DNA of 64,000 nt from Roseburia lenta (GCF_014287435.1 NZ_JACOPG010000001.1:62001-126000), one strand, 5' to 3'. Positions 35,238-45,419 are shown, numbered from the stretch's first letter. Made by a program: numbers and translations. The notes: generated from the letters alone by a model not told the origin.

Positions 35238-37937
35238 TTAGGCCTGTGTCCGCTTACGGATGACGCGATACATATACTTGATATTCTGGCGAAGTCGATT
35301 TTCGCTAATTGTGCCATTTTTAATACCTTCGATAATCGGACTTACATAGGTATCGTCCGTAGTGCCTGGTGTCATCCAGCAGTTGCCTGCGGCAATGGCT
35401 TTGGCAACATCGGCGGTATCGTAACTGTTCCAGTCTGTCATTACATAGCCATTGAAGCCGAATTCATTTCGGAAGATGCCCTGGATCATCTCTTCGTCCT
35501 CGGCTGTAAAGACACCATTACATGCATTGTAACCGGTCATGATAGAATCCGGTATGTGGATGTCAAAGGCTACCTCAAAGGTGCGCAGATAGAGTTCGCG
35601 GAGGGCACGCTGTGAGACGATGGAATGATTACGCTTTCTGGATGATTCTGCATTGTTACAGCAAACATGTTTAATGGATGCAGATACGCCATTTTCTTCC
35701 AATCCCTTGCATTGATTTCCTGCCATGATGCCGCCCAGCAGCGGATCCTCAGAAAAATACTCCGGATGACGGCCGCAGAGTGGATTCCTATGCAGGTTCA
35801 TGGCCGGCGCCAGAATCATCTGCACATTGTTTTCTCTGGCTTCTTCGGCAATCACGCGACCGACTTGGTAAGCCAGATCAGGATTCCAACTAGCACAGAC
35901 CAGATTAGAGGTAGGCATACCAATATTTGGTTTGTTGATATTGACACCATTATTGCCGTCTGCAACAGCAAAGTAAGGAATATCTCGTCCTTCCAATTGA
36001 TAGATGCGTCCGGCAACGCCGACATCCTGCATACCCCAGCCGGAACTTGCACAGACAGAGAAGCGGGCTAGTTCCTCGACAGACCAGTCATCGATAAAGG
36101 AATCGTCGATGGCTTCTGTATCCGGAATGTTTGCACGGATGGTCTTATGCTGAAGTTCATGCACGTCTGCGATGATACCACTCTTTTTGCCGCTAGGATA
36201 CGTGTTTTCATCCTTTTTGGAAAGGCGGGTAAAGTCTACCGGTGGTTTCATATAATCACCAACAATTTTGATGGTCTGGGTTTCTGTTGCTGTAATGGAA
36301 GCCACTTCTGTGAGGGCATGGATGTCATCCCCGCAATAGAAATGATATTCGCCAGCCTCTGTGATAAAGGCATGCCTTTCTTCATCGTAGGAAGCAAGGT
36401 TTTCTACAGGAACGTCCAGTGTTAAAATCTCGGAGGCTCCGGCAGCAAGCAGTGATGTTTTGGCAAAGGCAACCAGACGCAGTGCCGGTTGCTCCAGTTT
36501 CCCATCCGGGATGGTGGCATAGATCTCAACGACTTCTTTTCCGCTTACCTTTCCTGTATTGGTGACAGTGGCAGAAATGGAAATATGAGATAAGTCCTGT
36601 CCCGTGCATAAAGATTGGATGGCAAAGTTGGTGTAGGACAGACCGTGTCCAAATGCATAGGCGACATCTTTTTTGAACGTTTCAAAATAACGATAGCCTA
36701 CATAGATATCTTCCTCATACACGGTATCGATCCAGATATCATCATCTGCGCCAACGGATTCTTCTGCACTTGGTGCAACATAGAAGTTATGTGCAGAAGG
36801 AATATCAAAGTAATCGAGACTCCAACTATCCGGAAGTTTACCGGATGGATTGGTCGTTCCGTTTAAGATATTTACCAGTGCCTTACCGCCAAGCATGCCG
36901 GAAAATCCGGTCCAGATAACAGCCTCAACTGCCACGTCCAGTGTCCAGCGGACATCCATAGGATAGCCGGAATTGATGATAGCAATTATGTGGGCATATT
37001 TTTTCTTGGCTTCGCAAATCTGTTTTTCTTCCGCATCGGTCAGATAAAACTCCCCCTGAAAAGTTCCGTTGTCAAAGTTCTCTCCGGATGCGCGTGAGAT
37101 TACAAAAAGACAGGTGTCGGCATCTTCAGTGAGGATAAAGTTACTGTCTGCCAATGCCTGTCCAAGGCGTACATGGTAGCGCGGATTGATCTTTCCGGCA
37201 CCGACAGCACCGTCACGGAAATTTTCCTCACCGATCACGGCGAGTTTAGCATCTTTGACAAGGGGAAGCAGTCCATTATCATTCTTTAAGAGAACCATGC
37301 CTTCCTCAGCAGCCTTTTGCGCGATGGCTTCGTGGGTAGCGTAGGCAGGATCCGGCAGATTTTTAGCAACCGTGGAAATGATATAATCCTGTGGATCCAT
37401 AACATTACCGTCGGTATCAGTAAATCCTTCAAAGTGGAAGGTATAGTCTGTGCCGTATTGGGTGCAGATGTCGCGAACATAGACGCCCATTAACTGCACA
37501 CCGCCCGCAATAGACATGGTGGAAAGAATGTATTTGACAGGAATTCCATCGTAAGTGACCTGACCTTTGATATGTTCATCTATCGGTTTGGAAAAGGAAA
37601 GGATGAAACAACCGGAAAAGGCATGATTGAGCATATACATCTTGCCATCGACATCATCAATGTCATATTGTGCCACGGTTGAACCTCCCTTTAGGAAGGG
37701 CTTCTTCTTACTTGGATCCAAAGGCGTCAGATCCACGTCCGCTCCATTTGCCAGCGCGAGTATGGCATCAGCAAGTTGTGCAGATTCCGGTTGTGCGACT
37801 TTTAACTGTGCCAGTGTAAGGGGTGTCAGGTAGCCCTTGGCAGGACCGCTAACCATCTGTGGTGCGGCTTTTTCCAGAAGTGCCATGACCTGGGGCAACT
37901 CTAAGAGTTCTCCTATGCTTGTGTTTTCTGTGTACAT
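35238..37937 (-). CDS. circularly permuted GH3 beta-glucosidase-like enzyme
   Basis: An 899-residue GH3 enzyme with its domains in reversed order. After an N-terminal beta region (1-190), the alpha/beta sandwich domain starts at EEGMVLLKNDNGLLPL (about 210-225), an Fn3-like domain follows (430-540), and the TIM barrel comes last (600-899), with LAPAMNLHRNP and the catalytic nucleophile in VMTDWNSYD (Asp835). Usual GH3 enzymes have the barrel first. The same rearrangement is known in rumen Ruminococcus and Butyrivibrio beta-glucosidases. No signal peptide. AGGAGG precedes the ATG. It diverges from the second AraC gene. Confidence 0.92.
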   Translation of the reverse strand: MYTENTSIGELLELPQVMALLEKAAPQMVSGPAKGYLTPLTLAQLKVAQPESAQLADAILALANGADVDLTPLDPSKKKPFLKGGSTVAQYDIDDVDGKMYMLNHAFSGCFILSFSKPIDEHIKGQVTYDGIPVKYILSTMSIAGGVQLMGVYVRDICTQYGTDYTFHFEGFTDTDGNVMDPQDYIISTVAKNLPDPAYATHEAIAQKAAEEGMVLLKNDNGLLPLVKDAKLAVIGEENFRDGAVGAGKINPRYHVRLGQALADSNFILTEDADTCLFVISRASGENFDNGTFQGEFYLTDAEEKQICEAKKKYAHIIAIINSGYPMDVRWTLDVAVEAVIWTGFSGMLGGKALVNILNGTTNPSGKLPDSWSLDYFDIPSAHNFYVAPSAEESVGADDDIWIDTVYEEDIYVGYRYFETFKKDVAYAFGHGLSYTNFAIQSLCTGQDLSHISISATVTNTGKVSGKEVVEIYATIPDGKLEQPALRLVAFAKTSLLAAGASEILTLDVPVENLASYDEERHAFITEAGEYHFYCGDDIHALTEVASITATETQTIKIVGDYMKPPVDFTRLSKKDENTYPSGKKSGIIADVHELQHKTIRANIPDTEAIDDSFIDDWSVEELARFSVCASSGWGMQDVGVAGRIYQLEGRDIPYFAVADGNNGVNINKPNIGMPTSNLVCASWNPDLAYQVGRVIAEEARENNVQMILAPAMNLHRNPLCGRHPEYFSEDPLLGGIMAGNQCKGLEENGVSASIKHVCCNNAESSRKRNHSIVSQRALRELYLRTFEVAFDIHIPDSIMTGYNACNGVFTAEDEEMIQGIFRNEFGFNGYVMTDWNSYDTADVAKAIAAGNCWMTPGTTDDTYVSPIIEGIKNGTISENRLRQNIKYMYRVIRKRTQA

Positions 37938-38060
37938 AAAAACCTCCTTGAATAAATAAATTCTACCTAAAGCATATTGCAGAAAAAGAAAAAAAGGAAT
38001 AGGATAAAATGACAGAAAAATATGCAGAAAGTGACATGTATATCAACAGAGGTAGAAAAC

Positions 38061-39275
38061 ATGAATGCATTTGACGAAGGGGAAAAAGAATCGGAAAGCA
38101 GGGACGACTATATGAGACAGAAAGAGGAAATGCAAAAGGAGTATGGGAGGATCTTTCGCAGTCTATGTTCCGGGGATTGCGAGATTTTGGAGAACGATGA
38201 CTATATTGCCTGCATGATACGGACAGCCCAATGTCTGAAAGAGGAGAATGACAGGGAATATCGCTGGCAGGCATTTGAAACAGTCAGCGAATTGCCACAA
38301 AGTTATAGGACACCCTTGGCACAATTGTTTCTGGAAGTACAAAGTGAACCTGATCAGGATGCGCAAAAGCGTCTGCAGGAGATCTTCCGTGTACAGCAGG
38401 AAGAAATTTTTTTACAAAATGATAGCAGTATTTCATCTGCCTTTTTGCAGCCGGGCATGCTTCCACACTGGCATAAGAATGATTATTTCGATATTATTTA
38501 TGTTATGGAGGGAAAAAGTCAGTGCTTTTTCCGTCAGGAGAAACTAGAACTCGTTGAGGGGGATGTGCTGATCGTGCCGCCGGATATTGAGCATGGAGAA
38601 GGCGTGCGAGATCTCGATGGCAGGACGATGACATCAGCGATCCGCAAGCGGACCTTTTTAGAGATTTTCTTTCGGGTATTTTCCGGCAATCACTTGCTGT
38701 ATTCTTTCTTTCAGCGCATATTACAAGGGGATGAAGATGTGAGTTATATTCTGTTTCATACGGCAGAAAAGGATAAGCCGGATATGACGGTTGCACGTTT
38801 GTTTGATCATCTTTGGGAGGAACAGAAATGCAAGGAAAAATACCACAGTGAGATGTGTGAGACTATCATGAATGCGATTTTTGTGCACTTGCTTCGCTAT
38901 TATGAACAGAATCTGGTTTTGCCACAGGACTGTAAAGCCAACTGGAAAAAGGAATATGCTAAGATTTTTTGGTATATTAGTGAGAATTATCGCAGTGTGA
39001 CTCTGGAAGAACTGGAGGATAGGTTTCATTATAGCAGACGCCAGTTGATCCGCATTGTGCAGAATGCAACAGGGAAAAATTTTAAAGATGTGATTCGCAA
39101 TATGAAGATGGAACGAGCAAAGATGCTTTTGCGGGATACCACACTGCCCGTGGAAAGAATCGCAATGGAGTGTGGATACGAGAATGCATCCAGTTTTACC
39201 AGAATTTTCAAGCAAACAGTGGGGGTAAGCCCCCACGCTTACCGACATGGAATATTCGTGACTTTACCACAGTAA
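38061..39275 (+). CDS. AraC-family regulator with cupin domain
   Basis: A 404-residue regulator. The middle holds a cupin-like ligand pocket ([18 protein letters not shown], then [15 protein letters not shown]), and the C-terminal hundred residues form the AraC double helix-turn-helix with [15 protein letters not shown] and [15 protein letters not shown]. The ATG at 38061 is chosen because AGAGG lies 8 bp upstream; another in-frame ATG at 38022 lacks a ribosome site. It diverges from the GH3 gene and probably controls it in response to a sugar. Confidence 0.88.
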   Translation: MNAFDEGEKESESRDDYMRQKEEMQKEYGRIFRSLCSGDCEILENDDYIACMIRTAQCLKEENDREYRWQAFETVSELPQSYRTPLAQLFLEVQSEPDQDAQKRLQEIFRVQQEEIFLQNDSSISSAFLQPGMLPHWHKNDYFDIIYVMEGKSQCFFRQEKLELVEGDVLIVPPDIEHGEGVRDLDGRTMTSAIRKRTFLEIFFRVFSGNHLLYSFFQRILQGDEDVSYILFHTAEKDKPDMTVARLFDHLWEEQKCKEKYHSEMCETIMNAIFVHLLRYYEQNLVLPQDCKANWKKEYAKIFWYISENYRSVTLEELEDRFHYSRRQLIRIVQNATGKNFKDVIRNMKMERAKMLLRDTTLPVERIAMECGYENASSFTRIFKQTVGVSPHAYRHGIFVTLPQ

Positions 39276-39291
39276 AAAGTTTTGCTATACT
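39263..39291 (+). promoter_or_regulatory. sigma-A promoter of icd
   Basis: TTTACC (39263-39268), 17-bp spacer, TATACT (39286-39291). The -35 overlaps the stop of the AraC gene; the -10 is 38 bp before the icd ATG. Confidence 0.65.
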
Positions 39292-39328
39292 AAAGTACAA
39301 TAGTGAAAATGCTAAGGAGGCAAATGAC

Positions 39329-40537
39329 ATGAGCAAGATTATGATGAAGACACCACTGGTTGAGATGGATGGTGATGAGATGACAAGGATCCTTTGGAAG
39401 ATGATCAAGGATGAATTGTTACTGCCGTTTATAGATTTAAAGACAGAATACTATGATCTCGGTCTTGAATATCGTAATGAGACAAATGATCAGGTGACAA
39501 TCGATTCAGCAGAGGCAACAAAGAAATACGGCGTTGCTGTAAAATGTGCCACAATCACACCAAACGCAGCGCGTATGCGTGAATATGATCTGAAAGAGAT
39601 GTGGAAGAGTCCAAACGGAACCATCCGTGCCATCTTGGACGGAACGGTATTCCGCGCACCGATCATCGTAAAAGGAATTGAGCCTTGCGTAAAGAATTGG
39701 AAGAAACCGATCACGATCGCGCGTCATGCATATGGAGATGTCTACAAAAATACAGAGATGATTGTTCCGGGACCGGGAAAAGTAGAACTTGTTTATACGG
39801 CTGAAGACGGCAGTGAGACGAGAGAAGTGGTACATAACTTTACCGGCACCGGTGTCGTTCAGGGACAGCATAATCTTAATAATTCTATCGAAAGTTTTGC
39901 AAAGGCTTGCTTTAACTATGCCTTGGATACAAAGCAGGATCTTTGGTTTGCGACCAAGGATACCATCTCTAAGAAATACGATCATACCTTTAAGGATATT
40001 TTTCAGGAGATTTATGAGGAGTCTTATAAGGATAAGTTTGCCGAGGCAGGCATTACTTATTTCTATACCCTGATCGATGATGCCGTAGCTCGTGTGATGA
40101 AGTCTGAGGGCGGTTACATCTGGGCTTGTAAGAACTACGATGGCGATGTCATGAGTGACATGGTATCGTCTGCTTTTGGATCTCTTGCCATGATGACCTC
40201 TGTTCTGGTATCTCCACAGGGCGTCTATGAGTATGAGGCGGCTCATGGAACCGTACAGAGACATTATTACAAGCACTTAAAGGGAGAGGAGACATCCACG
40301 AACTCTGTTGCTACAATCTTTGCATGGACAGGCGCACTGAGAAAACGCGGTGAGTTGGATGGCACACCGGAACTTTGCGATTTTGCAGACAAATTGGAAC
40401 AGGCATGCATCAAGACGATTGAGGATGGAAAGATGACAAAAGATCTTGCTCTGATCACAAGTATTCCAAATCCAGTCGTTTTGAATAGTGAGGAATTTAT
40501 CAAAGCCATCAGAACAAGGCTTGAGGGCATGTTATAG
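39329..40537 (+). CDS. icd: NADP-dependent isocitrate dehydrogenase (eukaryote-like type)
   Basis: Converts isocitrate to 2-oxoglutarate, giving precursor for glutamate and NADPH. The 402-residue protein starts [20 protein letters not shown], and has [29 protein letters not shown], the substrate-binding region, and [14 protein letters not shown]. It matches the homodimeric eukaryote-like class rather than the E. coli Icd class. The ATG at 39329 is chosen for AAGGAGG 8 bp upstream; the frame opens further upstream but overlaps the AraC gene. No citrate synthase or aconitase gene is nearby. The ABC-F gene follows after 9 bp. Confidence 0.95.
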   Translation: MSKIMMKTPLVEMDGDEMTRILWKMIKDELLLPFIDLKTEYYDLGLEYRNETNDQVTIDSAEATKKYGVAVKCATITPNAARMREYDLKEMWKSPNGTIRAILDGTVFRAPIIVKGIEPCVKNWKKPITIARHAYGDVYKNTEMIVPGPGKVELVYTAEDGSETREVVHNFTGTGVVQGQHNLNNSIESFAKACFNYALDTKQDLWFATKDTISKKYDHTFKDIFQEIYEESYKDKFAEAGITYFYTLIDDAVARVMKSEGGYIWACKNYDGDVMSDMVSSAFGSLAMMTSVLVSPQGVYEYEAAHGTVQRHYYKHLKGEETSTNSVATIFAWTGALRKRGELDGTPELCDFADKLEQACIKTIEDGKMTKDLALITSIPNPVVLNSEEFIKAIRTRLEGML

Positions 40538-40546
40538 GAGGAAGCC

Positions 40547-42490
40547 ATGATTTTATCCTGCCAGAATCTTTCGAAATCTTTCGGAAGTGATGACATCATA
40601 AAGAATGTCTCTTTTCAGATCAATGAAGGAGACAAGGTAGCCATTGTCGGAAATAATGGTGCAGGAAAATCAACACTGCTAAAGATGATAACGGGTGAGT
40701 TGGATACCGATGCAGGAACGGTTGTTTTTGCCAAGGATACCACCATCGGTTATCTGGCGCAGTATCAGAATATGGAAGGAAATGAGACGGTCTATCAGAC
40801 CGTCTATTCTTCGCGTACAGATATTTTGGAAATGCAGACAAACCTGCAAAAAATGGAAGAACAGATGACAAAACTGACAGACCATGCCTTAGATGTACTG
40901 CTTGTCCGCTATCATGAGATGCATGATGTTTTTGATCATATGAACGGTTATGCGTATGAATCGGAAGTACAGGGCGTGCTTCGTGGACTTGGTTTTTCCG
41001 AAGAGGATTTTTCAAAGACGATGGATATGCTTTCCGGTGGACAAAAAACCCGTGTATCTCTCGGAAGACTCCTTGTTATGAAACCGGACATCCTGCTTTT
41101 AGATGAGCCGATCAACCATTTGGATCTGAATTCTATTGAGTGGTTAGAGAACTTCCTTATGAATTATAAGGGAACCGTTGTTATTGTAGCACATGATCGT
41201 TATTTTCTGGATCGTATCGTTACAAAGGTTATTGATATCAGCATGCATACTGCACATGTTTACAAAGGGAATTATTCTGCCTTTGCCATGCAAAAAGAAG
41301 AGATCCGTAAGACCATGATGCGTGAATATGAAAAACAGCAGGCATCCATTGCCCATCAGCAGGAAGTCATTGATAAGTTAAAACAGTTTAACCGTGAAAA
41401 ATCCATCAAACGTGCAGAGAGCCGTCAGAAAGCCCTCGATAAAATGGATGTTATGGAAAAACCGATCGATGCGCAGGAACATATGAAATTGTCCTTGCAA
41501 CCAGATGTGACAAGCGGCAATGATGTACTGGAACTGATCGGACTTTCAAAATCCTATGATGGCATGCCGCTCTTTTCTAACGTAGATTTCCTTTTGCAAA
41601 GAGGTGAGCACGTTGCCATCCTTGGTGATAACGGTACAGGAAAGACAACATTGCTTAAGATCATCAATGAGATTGTGACCGCAGATTCCGGCTCTTTCCG
41701 GCTCGGCGCAAATGTTACGATTGGTTATTACGATCAGGAACAACAGGTTTTGGATGATGACAAAACACTCTTTGAAGAAATGAGCGATGCCTATCCAAAC
41801 TTAAACAATACAAAGATTCGCAATGTGCTTGCGGCATTCATGTTTTTAGGGGATGACTGCTACAAGAGGATCGGCGATCTGAGCGGTGGAGAGCGTGGAC
41901 GTATCTCCCTTGCCAAACTCATGTTGTCCGGTGCCAACTTTTTGATCTTAGATGAGCCGACTAACCATTTGGACATGGAGTCCAAGGAGATCCTGGAAAA
42001 TGCCATCAATGCCTATGAGGGAACGGTGCTTTATGTGTCACATGACCGTTATTTTGTCAACCAGACTGCAGACAAGATTTTAGAACTTGAAAACCATCAG
42101 TTCAGCGTATATCTGGGTAATTATGATTATTTCATCCAAAAGAAAACAGAGCGTATGGCACAGGAAAAAGCAGTACAAGATGCAAAGCGTGGTGATACAG
42201 AATCGATTTCCGGACAATCTGAAGGAAAGACGGATTGGAAGCAGCAAAAGAAGATCCAGAGCGAAAAGCGCAAGGTAGAAAATCGTCTGGCAGAGGTGGA
42301 AGACCGCATTGCCTCCTGCGAAGAAGACCTGCGTCAGATCGAGGAAGAATTTGCCAAGGACGATGTGGCGACAAATTCGGCAAAGCTTAATGAATTATCA
42401 CAAAAACAGGAAAAGTTACAGGAAGAATTGGATGCCCTCTATGAAAGTTGGGAAGAATTGTCGGAGACACTGACAAATGACTTCGCATAG
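40547..42490 (+). CDS. ABC-F family ATPase
   Basis: A 647-residue protein with two ABC ATPase domains and no membrane part, as in ABC-F translation factors that act at the ribosomal E site. The first has GNNGAGKSTLLKMI and LSGGQKTRVSLG; the second has GDNGTGKTTLLKII and LSGGERGRISLA. The P-site tRNA-interaction linker lies between them (about 230-320), rich in charged residues. The last 90 residues form a coiled coil as in Uup/YdiF-type members. AGGAGG precedes the ATG, and it is probably co-transcribed with icd. A ribosome-protection role against antibiotics cannot be excluded, but nothing specific supports it. Confidence 0.92.
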   Translation: MILSCQNLSKSFGSDDIIKNVSFQINEGDKVAIVGNNGAGKSTLLKMITGELDTDAGTVVFAKDTTIGYLAQYQNMEGNETVYQTVYSSRTDILEMQTNLQKMEEQMTKLTDHALDVLLVRYHEMHDVFDHMNGYAYESEVQGVLRGLGFSEEDFSKTMDMLSGGQKTRVSLGRLLVMKPDILLLDEPINHLDLNSIEWLENFLMNYKGTVVIVAHDRYFLDRIVTKVIDISMHTAHVYKGNYSAFAMQKEEIRKTMMREYEKQQASIAHQQEVIDKLKQFNREKSIKRAESRQKALDKMDVMEKPIDAQEHMKLSLQPDVTSGNDVLELIGLSKSYDGMPLFSNVDFLLQRGEHVAILGDNGTGKTTLLKIINEIVTADSGSFRLGANVTIGYYDQEQQVLDDDKTLFEEMSDAYPNLNNTKIRNVLAAFMFLGDDCYKRIGDLSGGERGRISLAKLMLSGANFLILDEPTNHLDMESKEILENAINAYEGTVLYVSHDRYFVNQTADKILELENHQFSVYLGNYDYFIQKKTERMAQEKAVQDAKRGDTESISGQSEGKTDWKQQKKIQSEKRKVENRLAEVEDRIASCEEDLRQIEEEFAKDDVATNSAKLNELSQKQEKLQEELDALYESWEELSETLTNDFA

Positions 42491-42503
42491 GATAGGCGGA
42501 TTC

Positions 42504-42519
42504 TGTTAAAAATTTGACA
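42504..42519. promoter_or_regulatory. Rex-like operator at the rex promoter
   Basis: TGTTAAA - AT - TTTGACA, 6 of 7 arm bases symmetric. It resembles the clostridial Rex consensus TTGTTAANNNNTTAACAA and covers the -35, which fits autoregulation by Rex. Confidence 0.6.
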
Positions 42520-42542
42520 TATATATTTAAAATATTTATAAT
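42514..42542 (+). promoter_or_regulatory. consensus sigma-A promoter of rex
   Basis: TTGACA (42514-42519), 17-bp spacer, TATAAT (42537-42542): both hexamers match the consensus exactly with ideal spacing. Confidence 0.85.
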
Positions 42543-42600
42543 TTTTATATAAATATGATATACATGTCATCATTGACAGTGGAAGTAGGGGGAATTTAAC

Positions 42601-43230
42601 GTGGAAAAGGAAATATCCCAGGCAGTCATTCGTCGTATGCCAAGATATTACAGATATTTAGGAGAATTGCTTGATGCAGGAGTGGAGCGCATTTCGTCCA
42701 ACGAACTCAGCAGTTGTATGCATGTGACGGCATCCCAGATCCGGCAGGATCTCAACAATTTTGGTGGTTTCGGTCAGCAGGGCTATGGCTATAATGTTCA
42801 GTACTTATATGATGAAATCGGCAAGATCTTAGGATTGAATGAGACACACAATGTGATCGTGATCGGTATCGGTAACTTGGGGCAGGCAATCGCCAATTAT
42901 GTTAAGTTTGAAAAATTAGGTTTTAAGATCGTCGGTCTGTTTGATGTCAATCCGGCATTGAAGGGGAAAGAGGTAAGAGATATCCCAATCCGTATGTTGG
43001 AGGAATTACCAGAATTTGTAAAGACAACACGTGTGGATATTGCGGCACTGACCCTGCCAAAGCAGAATGCAGAAGCGACCGCGGCACAGTTATCTTCCCT
43101 GGGCGTACATGCCATCTGGAATTTTGCCCATGTCGATCTGGATGATGTGGAGGATATGGTCGTAGAGAATGTGCATCTATCCGATAGTCTGATGCAGCTT
43201 TCTTACAATATTGCCAACCACAAAAAATAG
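42601..43230 (+). CDS. rex: redox-sensing transcriptional repressor Rex
   Basis: A 209-residue NADH/NAD-ratio sensor that represses fermentation and respiration genes and releases DNA when NADH is high. The N-terminal winged helix includes ERISSNELSSCMHVTASQIR, and the Rossmann domain has VIGIGNLGQAIANY followed by GLFDVNPALKGK. It starts with GTG at 42601, with AGGGGGAA about 8 bp upstream. It leads the rex, coiled-coil, nnrDE and alr unit. Confidence 0.95.
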   Translation: MEKEISQAVIRRMPRYYRYLGELLDAGVERISSNELSSCMHVTASQIRQDLNNFGGFGQQGYGYNVQYLYDEIGKILGLNETHNVIVIGIGNLGQAIANYVKFEKLGFKIVGLFDVNPALKGKEVRDIPIRMLEELPEFVKTTRVDIAALTLPKQNAEATAAQLSSLGVHAIWNFAHVDLDDVEDMVVENVHLSDSLMQLSYNIANHKK

Positions 43231-43251
43231 TTTTCAAAAGAAGGTGAGCGT

Positions 43252-43929
43252 ATGGAACGACAGGCGTTTACAGAAGCACTGGCGAAAACAAAAATACCCA
43301 TTCTGGTCTTGGATCAGAAATGGCACCGGCTTTTTGCCTTAGATGGCAAGCCCAAAGAGGTGCAGGAACTGGAAAGCCAGTTGAAGGAGATCTTGGAGCG
43401 GCAGGGACGCCTGACGCAGGAGTTAAAGGATTTAAAGAAGGTCAAGTCATCCCTTATGCAGAATATCGTAGAGCATATGGACGCAGAGGAGGACAAGGAG
43501 ACGCACAGCCGGCAGATGGACGAGAACAAACGGCTGATCGAGGAAGTCAAGGAAAAGATCGCAGCCAACGAGGATGCCCTTTTGGAGATCCCAAAGGAGA
43601 TACAGACCTGCAATGACGCGCTGATGATGGAGACCATGACCTTTTGTTATGATCGTCTGCGCACCAATTGCAAAGAAGCCGAGGAGATTGCGGAATGGAT
43701 CAAAAAGGTCCGGGTAGAATTAAAAAAGAACATCATCCGCAAACAGAATCGGGAGATCAACAATAAAGAAATCTATGCATATATGCATGATATATTTGGA
43801 AAAGATATCATCAATCTTTTTGATGTACAAAATGATGATGTGGATCTGATCACAGGAGAGGATCGCCCGTCCGGTGATACGACCCAGGACAAACAGTTAT
43901 CAAAAGATGTACAAAAAGGAGACGTATGA
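43252..43929 (+). CDS. coiled-coil protein of unknown function
   Basis: A 225-residue soluble protein with a long coiled coil: residues 35-75 and 85-120 have regular heptads of Leu, Glu and Lys (ELESQLKEILERQGRLTQEL). The C-terminal part has a conserved-looking helical block with YAYMHDIFGKDIINLFDV and a polar tail. I do not recognise it. It starts 21 bp after rex and overlaps nnrDE by ATGA, so it is translationally coupled to a metabolite-repair gene. A link to NAD redox or repair is inference only. Confidence 0.75.
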   Translation: MERQAFTEALAKTKIPILVLDQKWHRLFALDGKPKEVQELESQLKEILERQGRLTQELKDLKKVKSSLMQNIVEHMDAEEDKETHSRQMDENKRLIEEVKEKIAANEDALLEIPKEIQTCNDALMMETMTFCYDRLRTNCKEAEEIAEWIKKVRVELKKNIIRKQNREINNKEIYAYMHDIFGKDIINLFDVQNDDVDLITGEDRPSGDTTQDKQLSKDVQKGDV

Positions 43930-45419
43930 AATATATTTTAAACAGTCGCGAAATGAAACAATGCGATAGCCGCACGATCGAGCATTATGGTCTGCCTTCC
44001 ATGGTGCTGATGGAGAGAGCCGCGTTATCGGTTGTTTCATTTTTGCATGAAAGAGATTTGTGGCAAAAGAAGATCGTCATACTATGTGGAAGTGGCAACA
44101 ATGGTGGGGATGGACTCGCCATTGCAAGGCTTTTATACTTAGAGGGGGGTCAGGTGTCGGTATTCCTGGTGGGCGATTTTTCCAAGGCTTCGCCGGAAAA
44201 CATGGCGCAGCAAAAGATCTGTCGGCAGTATGGCATGGAATTGTCTAGTTCTACGGATACACTTGCAGACGCCCAGGTGATCGTGGATGCCCTGTTTGGT
44301 ATCGGGCTTTCCAGAGAATTGGGCGGTGACTATCCTGCACTTTTGCAAGAGGTCAATGCCATGGATGCCTACCGGCTGGCGGTGGATATACCATCCGGTG
44401 TATCTGCGGATGACGGACAGATCATGGGGCAGGCATTTTTGGCGGATGCGACCATAACCTTTGCTTTTGCCAAGGTCGGACAGATGCTTTATCCGGGGAA
44501 AAAATACTGTGGTGAATTGATCGTATCTGCAATCGGAATCGAATCATGCAGTCTGGCAGATCAGGTTCTTCCTTGTAAGAGCCTGGAAAAAGAAGATCTA
44601 AAACAACTACCGCAGGCAAGCCCGGATGATCACAAGGGAAGCCGGGGAAAGGTGCTTGTGATCGCAGGCAGTGAGGATATGGCAGGCGCGGCTTATCTTG
44701 CATCGAAAAGTGCTCTGACGAGTGGTGCCGGCATGGTCAAGGTCTATACACCAAGATGCAATCGTGACATCATTTTGACACGATTCCCGGAAGCCATTCT
44801 TGTTACCTATGATAAATGGAATGAAAAGCAGTTGTTGGAAGAACTTGCTTGGGCGGATGCCATAGCCATAGGACCGGGGCTTGGAAAGTCTAATCTGGCG
44901 GAGAACCTGGTCCGCACGACTTTAGAAAATGCTGCAGTGCCGATGGTGGTGGATGCGGATGCGTTGGGGATTCTGGCAGAACATTTACAGTGGCTGAAAA
45001 AGCCGCATACAGAGACCGTCATCACTCCGCATCTGGGTGAAATGGCACGCCTGATGGGCAGTCCGCTTATGTATGTGACTGACCATAAATTATCCATAGC
45101 ACAGGATTTTGCAAGAGATTATCAGGTCATTTGTGCACTTAAGGATGCGGCTACGATCGTATCCGTGCCTTATGCCACGACTTATATCAATGCGAGCGGC
45201 TGCAGCGGTATGGCGACAGCCGGCAGTGGTGATGTCTTGACCGGTGTGATCGCAGGATTGATCGCGCAGGGCTTAAGACCGGAAGATGCGGCATCACTGG
45301 GCGTTTACCTGCATGGACTTGCGGGAGAGGAAGCCGCAAGGACAGAGGCTAATCTTTGCATGCAGGCAGGTGACATCATAAAAGGAATAAAAACGATCTA
45401 TCAGAAAGAAGGAAGATGA
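43926..45419 (+). CDS. nnrDE: bifunctional NAD(P)H-hydrate epimerase/dehydratase
   Basis: Repairs damaged NAD(P)H: residues 1-215 are the epimerase (YjeF-N type, with VILCGSGNNGGDGLAIARLL) and residues 225-497 the ADP/ATP-dependent dehydratase, with SRGKVLVIAGSEDMAGAAY, IGPGLG and the signature NASGCSGMATAGSGDVLTG. The fusion is the usual bacterial form. The ATG overlaps the previous gene (ATGA), and its own stop overlaps alr by ATGA. It follows rex, so it joins NAD redox sensing and NAD repair in one operon. Confidence 0.94.
   Translation: MKYILNSREMKQCDSRTIEHYGLPSMVLMERAALSVVSFLHERDLWQKKIVILCGSGNNGGDGLAIARLLYLEGGQVSVFLVGDFSKASPENMAQQKICRQYGMELSSSTDTLADAQVIVDALFGIGLSRELGGDYPALLQEVNAMDAYRLAVDIPSGVSADDGQIMGQAFLADATITFAFAKVGQMLYPGKKYCGELIVSAIGIESCSLADQVLPCKSLEKEDLKQLPQASPDDHKGSRGKVLVIAGSEDMAGAAYLASKSALTSGAGMVKVYTPRCNRDIILTRFPEAILVTYDKWNEKQLLEELAWADAIAIGPGLGKSNLAENLVRTTLENAAVPMVVDADALGILAEHLQWLKKPHTETVITPHLGEMARLMGSPLMYVTDHKLSIAQDFARDYQVICALKDAATIVSVPYATTYINASGCSGMATAGSGDVLTGVIAGLIAQGLRPEDAASLGVYLHGLAGEEAARTEANLCMQAGDIIKGIKTIYQKEGR

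Noticed and set aside
39170..39328. Longer icd reading frame overlapping the AraC gene
   Set aside because: The extra residues do not resemble Icd, and the ATG at 39329 has a strong ribosome site and the family N-terminus.
39506..40276. 256-residue minus-strand frame opposite icd
   Set aside because: Shadow of a well conserved gene, with no family resemblance and no ribosome site.
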